A stretch of 64,000 bases of DNA from assembly GCA_045636125.1 (NCBI GenBank), contig JAZTWX010000020.1:62001-126000 (forward strand). Reading direction: 5' to 3'. A model generated the notes under the pieces. That model ran no database searches, was not told where the DNA came from, and worked only from the letters and a program-made list of their open reading frames with translations. Of this stretch, positions 48,968-58,173 are shown one piece after another. Positions within the stretch are counted from its first letter, which is position 1. Each line of letters opens with the position of its first letter. Made by a program: the position numbers and the translations under genes. Origin of the DNA: HGM04593 sp045636125 (GTDB lineage Bacteria > Bacteroidota > Bacteroidia > Bacteroidales > Bacteroidaceae).

Positions 48968-50839
48968 TTACTTTCTCATTAACACAAGCAACACGTTTAC
49001 GTCGCTTGGTGAGACGCCCGGGATGCGGCTTGCTTGTGCAAGTGTTTCGGGGTTTATGGCGGTGAGTTTCTGGCGCGCTTCGGTTGAAAGGGATTCGAGT
49101 GCGTTGTAGTCGAATTTGCCTCTTATGCGTATATTTTCGAGGCGTAGCATACGCTCTGCCTCTTCGCGTTCGCGCTCAATGTAACCGCGGTATTTAATTT
49201 CAATTTCCACCGCTTCGGTAATTTCGTCGCGCTTGTCGCCAAGTTTTTCGAGCTCTCGTTCGAGCGGTGCAATGTAGCGGGCAATTGATTCTATTGTTAC
49301 CTGTGGGCGCTCAATTATTGCGGCGAGTTTGCAGCCGCGTGTGAGCGGGGTGGTGCCGAGAGCTTCGAGCCCCTCGTTTATGTATTGTGCCTTCACCGAA
49401 AAGTTCTCAATAAATTCGGTGAGGTTTTTCATAAGCTCTTTTTTCTCCTGCAGCTTGTCGTAACGCTCTTTTGTCGCAAGTCCTAAATTGTAGGCCTTTT
49501 CGGTGAGGCGGTTGTCGGCGTTGTCCGAGCGCAGGAGTATACGGTACTCGGCACGCGAGGTGAACATGCGGTAGGGCTCGTCCACGCCCTTGGTCACAAG
49601 GTCGTCGATGAGCACGCCAATATATGCCTCGTTGCGGCGGAGCACAAAGCTGTCCTTGCCATCTATCTTGAGCGCGGCATTTATACCCGCTACAAGGCCC
49701 TGCCCGGCTGCCTCTTCGTAACCGGTTGTGCCGTTCACCTGTCCTGCGAAAAAGAGGTTTTCTATAACCTTCGATTCGAGAGTGTGGTTCAGCTGTGTGG
49801 GGTCGAAAAAGTCGTACTCAATTGCATATCCCGGGCGGTAGGCAACAGCGTCTTTGAGCGCTGGAATTTTGCGCAGCGCATTGAGCTGAATCTCCATTGG
49901 GAGCGACGACGAAAAACCGTTCACATAAATTTCTTGTGTGCTCTCACCCTCGGGCTCCAAAAAGAGCAGGTGGCGTTCGCGCTCGGCAAAGGTTACAATC
50001 TTTGTTTCTATGCTGGGGCAGTAGCGTGGGCCTATGCTTTGTATCTGTCCGTTGTAGAGCGGAGAGAATTCGAGCCCGTCGCGCAGTGTCTGGTGAACAT
50101 CGGGGTTAGTGTAACAGGCCCAGCAGGGCAATTGTTCAAGTTTTCGCTCGTTGCCCAAATATGAGAAACAATGAAAATCTTTGTCACCCTCTTGAATATC
50201 AACGAGTTGAAGGTTTATACTGCGCTTGTCGAGGCGTACAGGAGTGCCTGTTTTCATGCGGCCTGTGGTTACGCCGTGTTTTTTTATAGACTCGGTGAGT
50301 CCTTTGGCTGCAGGCTCGGCTATGCGGCCTCCCTCGAACTGTACTTTACCCACGTGCATCACGCCGTTGAGGAACGTGCCGGCTGTAATTATTATGCAGG
50401 TTGCGCGGAACTCCGCACCAAGCTGTGTGCGTACTCCCACGGCTTTGCCCTCCTCGACAATGAGCTCGTTGGCACAGTCCTGCCACATATGCAGGGAGGG
50501 GATGTTCTCGAGTGTCTCGCGCCAATATTGGCTGAACTTCATACGGTCGCACTGTGCGCGCGGGCTCCACATTGCGGGGCCTTTCGAGCGGTTTAGCATA
50601 CGGAACTGAATTGAAGCACGGTCGGTAATTATTCCCATATATCCTCCCAATGCATCAATCTCGCGCACAATCTGCCCTTTCGCAATTCCACCGATTGCGG
50701 GGTTGCAGCTCATTTGGGCAATCTTGTTCATGTCAATTGTCATGAGACAGGTTTTCTTGCCCATGTTTGCAGCAGCAGCGGCTGCCTCGCATCCCGCGTG
50801 GCCGGCTCCTATAACCAATATGTCGTAGTTGAATGTCAC
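48968..50839 (-). CDS. mnmG: tRNA uridine-34 carboxymethylaminomethyl-modifying enzyme MnmG (GidA)
   Basis: With MnmE it forms the cmnm5U34 modification of tRNA wobble uridine. The FAD motif is VIGAGHAGCEAAAAAANMG and the second FAD block is MSCNPAIGGIAKGQIVREID. GTFLNGVMHVG and FGTT-type folate-binding parts (GRIAEPAAKGL) follow, and PARFINI-like GYVERE appears as KYRGYIERE. Length 623 is normal. It is the first gene of the operon mnmG-apt-uvrC-dtd-mazG-deoC. A -7 match TATCTTTG lies 29-36 bases upstream on the minus strand (50875-50868), directly at the edge of a duplicated 76-bp unit. Confidence 0.96.
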   Translation of the reverse strand: MTFNYDILVIGAGHAGCEAAAAAANMGKKTCLMTIDMNKIAQMSCNPAIGGIAKGQIVREIDALGGYMGIITDRASIQFRMLNRSKGPAMWSPRAQCDRMKFSQYWRETLENIPSLHMWQDCANELIVEEGKAVGVRTQLGAEFRATCIIITAGTFLNGVMHVGKVQFEGGRIAEPAAKGLTESIKKHGVTTGRMKTGTPVRLDKRSINLQLVDIQEGDKDFHCFSYLGNERKLEQLPCWACYTNPDVHQTLRDGLEFSPLYNGQIQSIGPRYCPSIETKIVTFAERERHLLFLEPEGESTQEIYVNGFSSSLPMEIQLNALRKIPALKDAVAYRPGYAIEYDFFDPTQLNHTLESKVIENLFFAGQVNGTTGYEEAAGQGLVAGINAALKIDGKDSFVLRRNEAYIGVLIDDLVTKGVDEPYRMFTSRAEYRILLRSDNADNRLTEKAYNLGLATKERYDKLQEKKELMKNLTEFIENFSVKAQYINEGLEALGTTPLTRGCKLAAIIERPQVTIESIARYIAPLERELEKLGDKRDEITEAVEIEIKYRGYIEREREEAERMLRLENIRIRGKFDYNALESLSTEARQKLTAINPETLAQASRIPGVSPSDVNVLLVLMRK

Positions 50840-50867
50840 GTTCTTCCTCCTAATATTTTACAAAATG

Positions 50868-50875
50868 CAAAGATA
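50868..50875 (-). promoter_or_regulatory. -7 box of the mnmG operon
   Basis: The minus strand reads TATCTTTG. Transcription would start about 25 bases before the mnmG ATG. The first copy of the 76-bp repeat begins at 50874 and so overlaps this box by two bases. In the second copy the corresponding bases read TACATTGG, which no longer match. Confidence 0.55.
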
Positions 50876-51029
50876 GTAACAAGCGAGCAAAATAATATCA
50901 AGCTTGCTTGAATATTTTACAGCGAGCGCTCTCTATCTTCGGCGCAGCCAATGTAGTAACAAGCGAGCAAAATAATATCAAGCTTGCTTGAATATTTTAC
51001 AGCGAGTGCCTTCTATCTTCGGCGCAGCC
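50874..51029. repeat. tandem duplication of a 76-bp hairpin-forming unit
   Basis: Unit 1 is 50874-50949 and unit 2 is 50954-51029 (period 80). They differ at three positions only (near 50927-50931). Each unit contains AAAATAATATCAAGC followed by GCTTGAATATTTT, which fold into a hairpin of about 12 pairs with a small bulge, and an alternative pairing CAAGCGAGC/GCTTGCTTG. Each unit ends in TATCTTCGGCGCAGCC. No ORF is contained. Confidence 0.85.
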
Positions 51030-51119
51030 GGGGATTATAAAACATTTTTTCGGCTCGGCAAGCTCTCTTTATTATTTGCCTTATGCGCCCTTGTGCGGCA
51101 ATAAATTTGCTAAATAATA
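51030..51119. other. remaining mnmG-sdhC spacer
   Basis: After the tandem repeat the spacer is AT-rich with a weak hairpin (TTATTTGCC with GGCAATAAA, about 51070-51110). No gene was found. Confidence 0.4.
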
Positions 51120-51148
51120 TTGTTTTTAACAAAAAAGATTTATTTTTG
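51120..51148 (+). promoter_or_regulatory. promoter of the sdhC-A-B operon
   Basis: TTG (51120-51122) and TATTTTTG (51141-51148) are separated by 18 bases. The predicted start lies about 80 bases before sdhC. Confidence 0.6.
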
Positions 51149-51232
51149 TGGTTACATATTGTGCTATATTGTCACAAATATGCATGGTTGAACTATAATT
51201 TATTTATTTATATATTTTAATATCAATTCATT

Positions 51233-51931
51233 ATGTGGTTATTTAATTCTTCGGTGGGAAGAAAGGTGGTTATGAGCCTTTCGGGTATTGCCCTTGTGCT
51301 CTTCCTTCTTTTCCACATGTCAATGAACCTGGTGGCTATTTTCAGCGCCGAGGGTTACAACATGATTTGTGAGTTTCTTGGTGCCAACTGGTATGCTCTC
51401 ATAGCTACCGCAGGCCTTGCAGCTCTCGTTGTTGTGCACTTTGTTTATGCATTCATCCTTACAATGCAGAACAGAAAGGCACGTGGTTCGCAGCGCTATG
51501 CTGTGTCTGAGACTCCTAAAGGTGTTTCTTGGGCATCGCAGAACATGCTCGTGCTCGGTATCATCGTTATTCTTGGTATGGGCTTGCACTTGTTCAATTT
51601 CTGGGCCAACATGCAGTTGCCCGAGGTGTTGCACAAGATGGGTATGCACGTTGACGAGGCAACTTTGAGCCTTGCTGCAAACGGTGTACACTACATTAAG
51701 GAGACATTCGCTTGCCCCGTTTATGTAGCTCTCTACGTTATTTGGCTTGCTGCTTTGTGGTTCCACCTCACACACGGTTTCTGGAGCGCTATGCAGACTC
51801 TTGGCTGGGCCAACAAAATTTGGTTCGAGCGCTGGAAAGTGATAGGTAACGTTGTTGTTACTCTCATTATCTTCGGTTTCTTGGCCGTTGTTGCTGCTTA
51901 TGCTCTCTGCCCCTGTGCAGGAGGTTGCTGA
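51233..51931 (+). CDS. sdhC: succinate dehydrogenase/fumarate reductase cytochrome b subunit
   Basis: This is the membrane anchor (Bacteroidota/epsilon type B, single-subunit) that binds two haems b. Five hydrophobic helices are visible. Candidate haem ligands are the histidines in LFLLFHMSMNLV, VVHFVYAF, MGLHLFNFW and WFHLTHGFWSAMQ. Length 232 fits. It transfers electrons between menaquinone and the FeS subunit. In Bacteroidales this complex usually works as fumarate reductase. sdhA follows after 45 bases. Confidence 0.93.
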   Translation: MWLFNSSVGRKVVMSLSGIALVLFLLFHMSMNLVAIFSAEGYNMICEFLGANWYALIATAGLAALVVVHFVYAFILTMQNRKARGSQRYAVSETPKGVSWASQNMLVLGIIVILGMGLHLFNFWANMQLPEVLHKMGMHVDEATLSLAANGVHYIKETFACPVYVALYVIWLAALWFHLTHGFWSAMQTLGWANKIWFERWKVIGNVVVTLIIFGFLAVVAAYALCPCAGGC

Positions 51932-51976
51932 TAAGACACACCTTATTTCTTGTATAAAATCTAAAACTTAAATACT

Positions 51977-53935
51977 ATGGCTAAAATAAGTTCAATAAAA
52001 GTGGATTCTAAAATTCCTGAGGGTCCCTTGGCCGAAAAATGGTCTAACTACAAGGCACATCAGAAATTGGTGAACCCTGCCAACAAACGTAAACTCGACA
52101 TCATCGTTGTAGGTACAGGTCTTGCAGGTGCTTCGGCTGCTGCTTCACTTGGCGCAATGGGTTTCAATGTCCTTAACTTCTGTATTCAGGATTCTCCCCG
52201 CCGTGCACACTCTATTGCTGCACAGGGTGGTATAAATGCTGCAAAGAACTACCAGAACGACGGCGACTCTGTTTATCGCCTCTTCTACGATACTATCAAG
52301 GGTGGTGACTACCGTGCACGCGAGGCAAACGTTTATCGTTTGGCCGAGGTGTCTGGCGCTATCATCGACCAGTGTGTTGCACAGTGCGTGCCTTTCGCTC
52401 GCGAGTACGGTGGCTTGCTTGCTAACCGTTCATTCGGTGGTGCTCAGGTATCGCGTACATTCTATGCACGCGGCCAGACCGGTCAGCAGCTTCTCTTGGG
52501 TGCTTACTCGGCTCTTAACTATCAGGTGAGCCAGGGTACCGTTAAGGTGTACACACGTTACGAGATGCTCGACCTCGTTATCATCGACGGCCGTGCACGT
52601 GGTATCATCGCACGTAACCTTGTAACAGGTAAGATTGAGCGTTTTGCTGCTCACGCGGTTGTTATCGGTACCGGTGGTTACGGTAACGCTTACTTCCTTT
52701 CTACAAATGCTATGGGTAGCAACGGTTCTGCTGCATTGCAGTGCTACCGCAAGGGTGCTTGGTTCGCTAACCCCTGCTACGCACAGATTCACCCCACTTG
52801 TATCCCCGTTCACGGTGACAAGCAGTCGAAGCTTACTCTTATGTCGGAGTCGTTGCGTAACGACGGCCGCATCTGGGTTCCCAAGAAATTGGAGGATGCA
52901 AAGGCTTTGCAGGCAGGTACAAAACACCCCAACGATATTCCCGACGAGGACCGCGACTTCTACTTGGAGCGTCGTTATCCCGCATTCGGTAACCCCGTGC
53001 CCCGCGACGTTGCTTCGCGTGCTGCAAAAGAGCGTTGCGATGCAGGCTTCGGCGTGAACAACACAGGTCTTGCAGTGTTCCTCGACTTCAAATACGCTAT
53101 CCAGCGTTTGGGCGAGGATGTAGTGCGTCAGCGTTACGGTAACCTCTTCGACATGTACGAGGAAATTGCCGACACTAACCCCTACAAGGAGCCTATGATG
53201 ATATTCCCCGCTATCCACTACACAATGGGTGGTATCTGGGTTGACTATGAGTTGCAGACATCGGTTCCCGGTCTCTTCGCAATCGGTGAGGCTAACTTCA
53301 GCGACCACGGTGCCAACCGTCTTGGTGCTTCGGCTCTTATGCAGGGCTTGGCCGACGGTTACTTCGTGTTGCCTTACACTATCCAGAACTATTTGTCAGA
53401 CCAGATTCAGGTTCCCCGTTTCAGCACCGACGCTCCCGAGTTCGTTGCAGCCGAGAAGGCTATCACCGACAAAATTGCCAAGCTCATGGCTATCCAGGGT
53501 AAGCGCAGCGTAGACTCAATCCACAAGGAACTCGGTCACGTTATGTGGGACTATGTTGGTATGGCACGTACAAAAGAGTCTTTGACTGTTGCGTTGGAGA
53601 AACTCGACGAGGTAGAGAAACTCTTCTGGAGCGAGTTGTTCATTCCCGGTTCGGCCGACACATTGAACATCGAGCTCGAAAAGGCACTCCGTCTCCTCGA
53701 CTTCATTGAGATTGGTCGTCTTATGGCTCGTGACGCTCTCAACCGTGAGGAGTCTTGCGGTGGTCACTTCCGCGAGGAGCACCAGACCGAAGAGGGCGAG
53801 GCAAAGCGCGACGACGAGAACTTCTCATATGTTGCTTGTTGGAAGTATGCAGGCGAGGGTCAGGAGCCCGAACTCATCAAAGAGGACCTCAACTACCAAT
53901 ACATCAAGGTACAGCAGCGTAACTACAAAAACTAA
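51977..53935 (+). CDS. sdhA: succinate dehydrogenase/fumarate reductase flavoprotein subunit
   Basis: The catalytic subunit interconverts succinate and fumarate. The FAD-binding start is IIVVGTGLAGASAAASLGAMG (in parts). The covalent-FAD histidine lies in RRAHSIAAQGGINAAK. The active-site HPTCIPVHGD and the arginine region NRLGASALMQGLADGYF are present. At 652 residues it is the long form found in Bacteroidota and epsilonproteobacteria. Codons are strongly biased to G/T-ending, highly expressed-type codons. It is 18 bases before sdhB. Confidence 0.96.
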   Translation: MAKISSIKVDSKIPEGPLAEKWSNYKAHQKLVNPANKRKLDIIVVGTGLAGASAAASLGAMGFNVLNFCIQDSPRRAHSIAAQGGINAAKNYQNDGDSVYRLFYDTIKGGDYRAREANVYRLAEVSGAIIDQCVAQCVPFAREYGGLLANRSFGGAQVSRTFYARGQTGQQLLLGAYSALNYQVSQGTVKVYTRYEMLDLVIIDGRARGIIARNLVTGKIERFAAHAVVIGTGGYGNAYFLSTNAMGSNGSAALQCYRKGAWFANPCYAQIHPTCIPVHGDKQSKLTLMSESLRNDGRIWVPKKLEDAKALQAGTKHPNDIPDEDRDFYLERRYPAFGNPVPRDVASRAAKERCDAGFGVNNTGLAVFLDFKYAIQRLGEDVVRQRYGNLFDMYEEIADTNPYKEPMMIFPAIHYTMGGIWVDYELQTSVPGLFAIGEANFSDHGANRLGASALMQGLADGYFVLPYTIQNYLSDQIQVPRFSTDAPEFVAAEKAITDKIAKLMAIQGKRSVDSIHKELGHVMWDYVGMARTKESLTVALEKLDEVEKLFWSELFIPGSADTLNIELEKALRLLDFIEIGRLMARDALNREESCGGHFREEHQTEEGEAKRDDENFSYVACWKYAGEGQEPELIKEDLNYQYIKVQQRNYKN

Positions 53936-53953
53936 TCTTAAAAACGAAAAACA

Positions 53954-54709
53954 ATGGACAAGAATATAAGTTTTACATTGAAAGTATGGCGCCAGAAAGG
54001 TCCTAAAGAGAAAGGTGCTTTTGCTACATACCAGATGAAGGACATCCCCGGCGATACATCGTTCCTGGAGATGCTCGACATTCTTAACGAACAGTTGGTA
54101 AACAACCGCGAGGAGCCCATCGCATTCGACCACGATTGTCGCGAGGGTATCTGCGGTATGTGTTCGCTCTACGTGAACGGACACCCCCACGGTCCCGCAA
54201 CAGGCGCTACAACGTGTCAGTTGTATATGCGTCGTTTCAAGGATGGCGACACAATCACAGTTGAGCCCTGGCGTTCGGCTGCGTTCCCCGTTATCCGCGA
54301 CCTTATGGTAGACCGTACAGCATTCGACAAGATACAGCAGGCCGGTGGTTACGTATCAATCAACACCGGTGGTATGCCCGATGCTAACGCAATTCCCATT
54401 GGCAAGGATGTAGCCGAGGAGGCTATGGACGCTGCTGCTTGCGTTGGTTGCGGTGCTTGCGTTGCTGCTTGCAAGAACGGTTCGGCTATGTTGTTTGTTT
54501 CGGCTAAGGTGAGCCAGTTCGCTCTCCTCCCCCAGGGTAAAGCCGAGGCTGCAAAGCGTGCAAAATCGATGCTTGCAAAGATGGACGAGCTTGGTTTCGG
54601 TAACTGTACCAACACACGTGCTTGCGAGGCAGAGTGCCCCAAATGTATCTCTATCAGCAATATTGCACGTTTGAACCGTGAGTTCATTAAAGCAAAGCTC
54701 AAAGATTAA
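53954..54709 (+). CDS. sdhB: succinate dehydrogenase/fumarate reductase iron-sulfur subunit
   Basis: The subunit carries three clusters. The [2Fe-2S] ligands lie in CREGICGMCSLYVNG and TTCQLYM. The [4Fe-4S] motif is CVGCGACVAACKNG, and the third cluster uses NCTNTRACEAECPKCIS. Length 251 is normal. It completes the order C-A-B typical of Bacteroidota and ends at a strong terminator. Confidence 0.96.
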   Translation: MDKNISFTLKVWRQKGPKEKGAFATYQMKDIPGDTSFLEMLDILNEQLVNNREEPIAFDHDCREGICGMCSLYVNGHPHGPATGATTCQLYMRRFKDGDTITVEPWRSAAFPVIRDLMVDRTAFDKIQQAGGYVSINTGGMPDANAIPIGKDVAEEAMDAAACVGCGACVAACKNGSAMLFVSAKVSQFALLPQGKAEAAKRAKSMLAKMDELGFGNCTNTRACEAECPKCISISNIARLNREFIKAKLKD

Positions 54710-54728
54710 GCATTGTTTTATAATATAA

Positions 54729-54769
54729 GAATGTGGCAATCCTCGCAAGGGTTGCCACATTTGTTTTTG
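54729..54769 (+). terminator. terminator of the sdh operon
   Basis: AATGTGGCAA (54730-54739) pairs with TTGCCACATT (54752-54761), extended by CC/GG, and is followed by a T-run. Confidence 0.88.
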
Positions 54770-54864
54770 CAGGTATCAATCGTTTTATATCACCTATTAT
54801 ATAATATATAACCGCACAATTATTAACTAAAAAATAAAAGTGGCTGCGTGTAGTTGGTTATAGA

Positions 54865-54895
54865 TTTGCCTTTTTGATTTATTTGCTTAAATTTG
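54865..54895 (+). promoter_or_regulatory. promoter of the proC-proB-proA operon
   Basis: TTTG (54865-54868) and TAAATTTG (54888-54895) are separated by exactly 19 bases. Transcription should start near 54900, so the ATG at 54893 is excluded and the ATG at 54968 is favoured. Confidence 0.8.
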
Positions 54896-54967
54896 CAACC
54901 TGTTTACCGGCAAAGGTCTTTGCAGTGCCTTTGCCGCCTTTTATTGAATAAAAAAACAAATTATATT

Positions 54968-55765
54968 ATGAAAATTGCGATTATAGGAGCCGGAAATATG
55001 GGCAGCGCCATTGCGCTTGGCCTTGCCCGTACCGCTGAATGTACCGATGTGATTGTGTCGAACCCCTCTGTGGAGAAACTTAACGCCCTTAAGAAGGAGT
55101 TCCCGTTTATTATTGCAACAACCACCGACAACCGCGACGCTGCGGCTGCGGCCGATTTTATATTCCTTGCCGTGAAACCGTGGAAGGTGGCCGAAGTTAT
55201 TGCCGAAATCAAGCCTGTGCTGCGCTCCGAACAGGTTATTGTATCTGTTGCTGGCGGTATCAGCAGCGACACCTTGGACGGGTGGCTTGCAAAGGATGGC
55301 GAGGAGTTGCCCCCTCTTTATATAGTAATACCCAACACTGCCATTGCTGTGCTGCAGAGTATGACTTTTGTGAGCGGTAAACGCACAACCGAAGCACTCG
55401 ACGCTACTATGCTCAAAATGTTCGGTGCAATGGGCGAGGTTATGATGGTCGACGAGGCGCTAATTCCCGCAGGTATATCGCTTGCATCGTGCGGTATCGC
55501 CTACGCATTGCGTTACATACGTTCGGCCGTTCTTGGTGGAGTGGAATTGGGTATGCGTGCAACCGATGCACAGAAGATTGTCATGCAGACAGTCAAGGGT
55601 GCAGCTACATTGCTCGAGGCCAATGGCACACATCCCGAGGTGGAAATTGACCGCGTAACAACCCCCGGCGGCTTCACCATCAGAGGATTGAATGCAATGG
55701 AGGAGCACGGCTTCACTGCCAGTGTAATTGAGGGATTGCGCGCCTCATACAAAAAGAAAGAATAA
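54968..55765 (+). CDS. proC: pyrroline-5-carboxylate reductase
   Basis: ProC makes proline from pyrroline-5-carboxylate with NAD(P)H. The N-terminal IAIIGAGNMGSAIALGL is the dinucleotide site. The C-terminal signature appears as PEVEIDRVTTPGGFTIRGL, and VIPNTAIAVLQSMTFV is the central block. From ATG 54968 the protein has 265 residues, the family length. Its TAA overlaps the proB ATG (TAATG at 55763-55767). Confidence 0.95.
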   Translation: MKIAIIGAGNMGSAIALGLARTAECTDVIVSNPSVEKLNALKKEFPFIIATTTDNRDAAAAADFIFLAVKPWKVAEVIAEIKPVLRSEQVIVSVAGGISSDTLDGWLAKDGEELPPLYIVIPNTAIAVLQSMTFVSGKRTTEALDATMLKMFGAMGEVMMVDEALIPAGISLASCGIAYALRYIRSAVLGGVELGMRATDAQKIVMQTVKGAATLLEANGTHPEVEIDRVTTPGGFTIRGLNAMEEHGFTASVIEGLRASYKKKE

Positions 55766-56859
55766 TGGACAACAGAATAGCATACAAGCGTATAGCGGTG
55801 AAGGTGGGCAGCAACGTGCTCACCCGCCCCGACGGTACGCTCGACGTTACAAGAATGTCGGCTATTGTCGACCAGATAGCGGCTTTGCGCGCTATGGGCG
55901 TAGAGGTTATCCTCATATCGTCGGGAGCTGTGGCAAGCGGCCGCAGCGAGCTGCGTAACCTTGCCGGCAAGCACCTCGACACGGTGGGGCAGCGTCAGCT
56001 TTTTTCGGCGGTGGGGCAGGCAAAGCTCATCAACCGCTACTATGAGCTTTTCCGCGAGCACAATATACCTGTGGGGCAGGTGCTTACAATGAAAGAGAGC
56101 TTTGCCACGCGTCGTCTCTATCTCAACCAGCGCAACTGTATGATGGTGATGATGGAAAATGGCGTTCTTCCCATTGTTAACGAAAATGACACGGTGAGCG
56201 TTACCGAGCTTATGTTCACCGACAACGACGAACTCTCGGGCCTTGTAGCCACAATGATGGACGCTCAGGCGCTTGTGATATTGAGCAATGTCGACGGGGT
56301 CTACAACGGCGTTCCCGGGCAGCCGGGCGTTGAGGTTATACGTCGTGTGGAGCCGGGCAGGGAATTGTCCGACTATATTCAGGCAACAAAGTCGAGCTTC
56401 GGCCGTGGTGGAATGATGACAAAATGCTCCATCGCCCGCAAGGTGGCCGAAGAGGGCATTGCCGTGTATATTGCCAACGGCAAGCGCGACGGCATACTCA
56501 CCTCGCTTGTAACCGCTCCCGAAGAGGTTGTTTCAACCTGTTTTGTGCCGTCCGAAGGCAACGTATCGCCCATAAAGAAATGGATAGCGCACAGCTCGGG
56601 CTTTGTGAAGGGTGCAATATACCTTAACGAGCAGGCTGTGAATGCTGTGTGTGGCGAAAAAGCCGTGAGCATACTTCCCGTGGGTGTTGTACGTGCCGAG
56701 GGTACATTCTGGCGTGACGACCTCGTGAGTATAATGTCGCCCACCGGCACAGCGCTTGGCGTGGGCCGTGTGGCTTACAGCAGCGAGGAGATTGAGGGTG
56801 TTATGGGCAAGCACGGCTGCAAGCCTGTAGTGCATTACGATTATCTTTTTCTGGAGTGA
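55765..56859 (+). CDS. proB: glutamate 5-kinase
   Basis: ProB phosphorylates glutamate as the first step of proline synthesis. The amino-acid kinase domain shows RIAVKVGSNVLTRPDG, LISSGAVASGR, VLPIVNENDTVS and SSFGRGGMMTKCSIAR. A C-terminal PUA domain (about residues 270-360, LPVGVVRAEGTFWRDDLVSI) is present. Length 364 is normal. It is coupled to proC and 3 bases before proA. Feedback inhibition by proline is general for the family. Confidence 0.96.
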   Translation: MDNRIAYKRIAVKVGSNVLTRPDGTLDVTRMSAIVDQIAALRAMGVEVILISSGAVASGRSELRNLAGKHLDTVGQRQLFSAVGQAKLINRYYELFREHNIPVGQVLTMKESFATRRLYLNQRNCMMVMMENGVLPIVNENDTVSVTELMFTDNDELSGLVATMMDAQALVILSNVDGVYNGVPGQPGVEVIRRVEPGRELSDYIQATKSSFGRGGMMTKCSIARKVAEEGIAVYIANGKRDGILTSLVTAPEEVVSTCFVPSEGNVSPIKKWIAHSSGFVKGAIYLNEQAVNAVCGEKAVSILPVGVVRAEGTFWRDDLVSIMSPTGTALGVGRVAYSSEEIEGVMGKHGCKPVVHYDYLFLE

Positions 56860-56862
56860 TTT

Positions 56863-58110
56863 ATGGAACTTACAAAAATATTTTCCGAGGTTAAAAAAGC
56901 CTCGTTGCAGCTCCTGCAGCTGGGCGAGGAGCGTATAAATGAAATACTTCTGGCCGTTGCCGATGAGGCTGAACAGCGTGCTCCATATATATTGGAGGCC
57001 AACAGCCGCGACCTTGCAAAAATGTCGCCCGATGACCCGCGTTACGACCGTCTGCGCCTCACAACCGAGCGCATAGCAGGCATTGCGGCCGATATGCGCA
57101 ATGTGGCAACCCTTCCCTCGCCGCTTGGCAAGGTGCTTAAGGAAAATACCCTTCCCAACGGCTTGCACCTCTCGCGCGTGAGCGTTCCTTTTGGTGTGAT
57201 AGGCGTTATATACGAGGCTCGCCCCAATGTAAGTTTCGACGTCTTTGCGCTCTGCTTCAAGGCCGGCAGCGCTTGCGTGCTTAAAGGCGGCAGCGACGCC
57301 GAAGAGTCGAACAAGGCAATTGTGGAGGTGATACACAGCGTGCTGCAGCGCTGTGGCGTGAACAAACGAGTGGTGGAGCTTCTGCCCGTTGATAGGGAGG
57401 CTACACAGGCTCTTCTCACAGCCCACGGTTATGTCGACCTCATAATCCCCCGCGGCAGCAGCCGACTGATTAATTTTGTGCGTACAAACGCCACAATACC
57501 TGTTATTGAAACCGGTGCAGGTGTGTGCCACACATATTTCGATGAGTCGGGCGACCTTGCTATGGGTGCAGCCATTGTGAACAACGCAAAGACACGCCGC
57601 GTGAGTGTGTGTAACGCACTCGATTGCCTTCTTGTGCACAGCGCCCGCGTGAGCAGCCTTGCCGCCTTGTGCGAGCCCTTGCAGCACAGCAATGTAAAAA
57701 TATATGCCTGCGATGCGGCCTACGAGGCTCTTAGCGGCAACTACCCCCAGGAACTTCTCCTGCACGCAACCGACGAGAGTTTCGGTACAGAATTCTTGAG
57801 TTATGCAATGGCTGTGAAGGTTGTCGGCTCGGTAGCCGATGCTGTCGAGCACATTGCGCTCTACGGGTCGGGCCATAGCGAGTGCATTGTAGCCGCCGAC
57901 GATGCGGCAGTGAACTATTTCACCACAATGGTCGACGCAGCTTGTGTATATGCCAACGCACCAACCTCTTTTACCGATGGTGCACAGTTCGGCCTCGGGG
58001 CGGAAATTGGTATAAGCACACAAAAATTGCACGCTCGCGGTCCTATGGCCCTCGACGAGATAGTAACCTATAAATGGGTTATAAAGGGTAACGGGCAAGT
58101 GCGCAAGTGA
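56863..58110 (+). CDS. proA: glutamate-5-semialdehyde dehydrogenase
   Basis: ProA reduces glutamyl-5-phosphate with NADPH. The aldehyde-dehydrogenase-like fold has VPFGVIGVIYEARPNVSFD and LKGGSDAEESN. The catalytic cysteine lies in TGAGVCHTYFDE, and GSGHSECIVAADDAA and FTDGAQFGLGAEIGIST complete the pattern. Length 415 is normal. It is the last gene of proC-proB-proA and ends just before the bidirectional hairpin at 58140-58173. Confidence 0.96.
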   Translation: MELTKIFSEVKKASLQLLQLGEERINEILLAVADEAEQRAPYILEANSRDLAKMSPDDPRYDRLRLTTERIAGIAADMRNVATLPSPLGKVLKENTLPNGLHLSRVSVPFGVIGVIYEARPNVSFDVFALCFKAGSACVLKGGSDAEESNKAIVEVIHSVLQRCGVNKRVVELLPVDREATQALLTAHGYVDLIIPRGSSRLINFVRTNATIPVIETGAGVCHTYFDESGDLAMGAAIVNNAKTRRVSVCNALDCLLVHSARVSSLAALCEPLQHSNVKIYACDAAYEALSGNYPQELLLHATDESFGTEFLSYAMAVKVVGSVADAVEHIALYGSGHSECIVAADDAAVNYFTTMVDAACVYANAPTSFTDGAQFGLGAEIGISTQKLHARGPMALDEIVTYKWVIKGNGQVRK

Positions 58111-58139
58111 TTGAAATTGTTTTTAATAACCACTTGATA

Positions 58140-58173
58140 CTAAATGAGGATGACCAGGGTCATCCTCATTTAG
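58140..58173. terminator. bidirectional terminator between proA and the WbqC-like gene
   Basis: A perfect 16-base inverted repeat (58140-58155 with 58158-58173) lies between the two convergent genes and directly abuts the stop codon of the WbqC-like gene. Confidence 0.88.

Noticed and set aside
50874..51029. CRISPR array upstream of sdhC
   Set aside because: There are only two copies, in direct tandem with a 4-base gap and no spacers.
56533..58098. 521-codon minus-strand frame opposite proA
   Set aside because: proA has all its family motifs and the antisense has none; the long frame results from codon bias.
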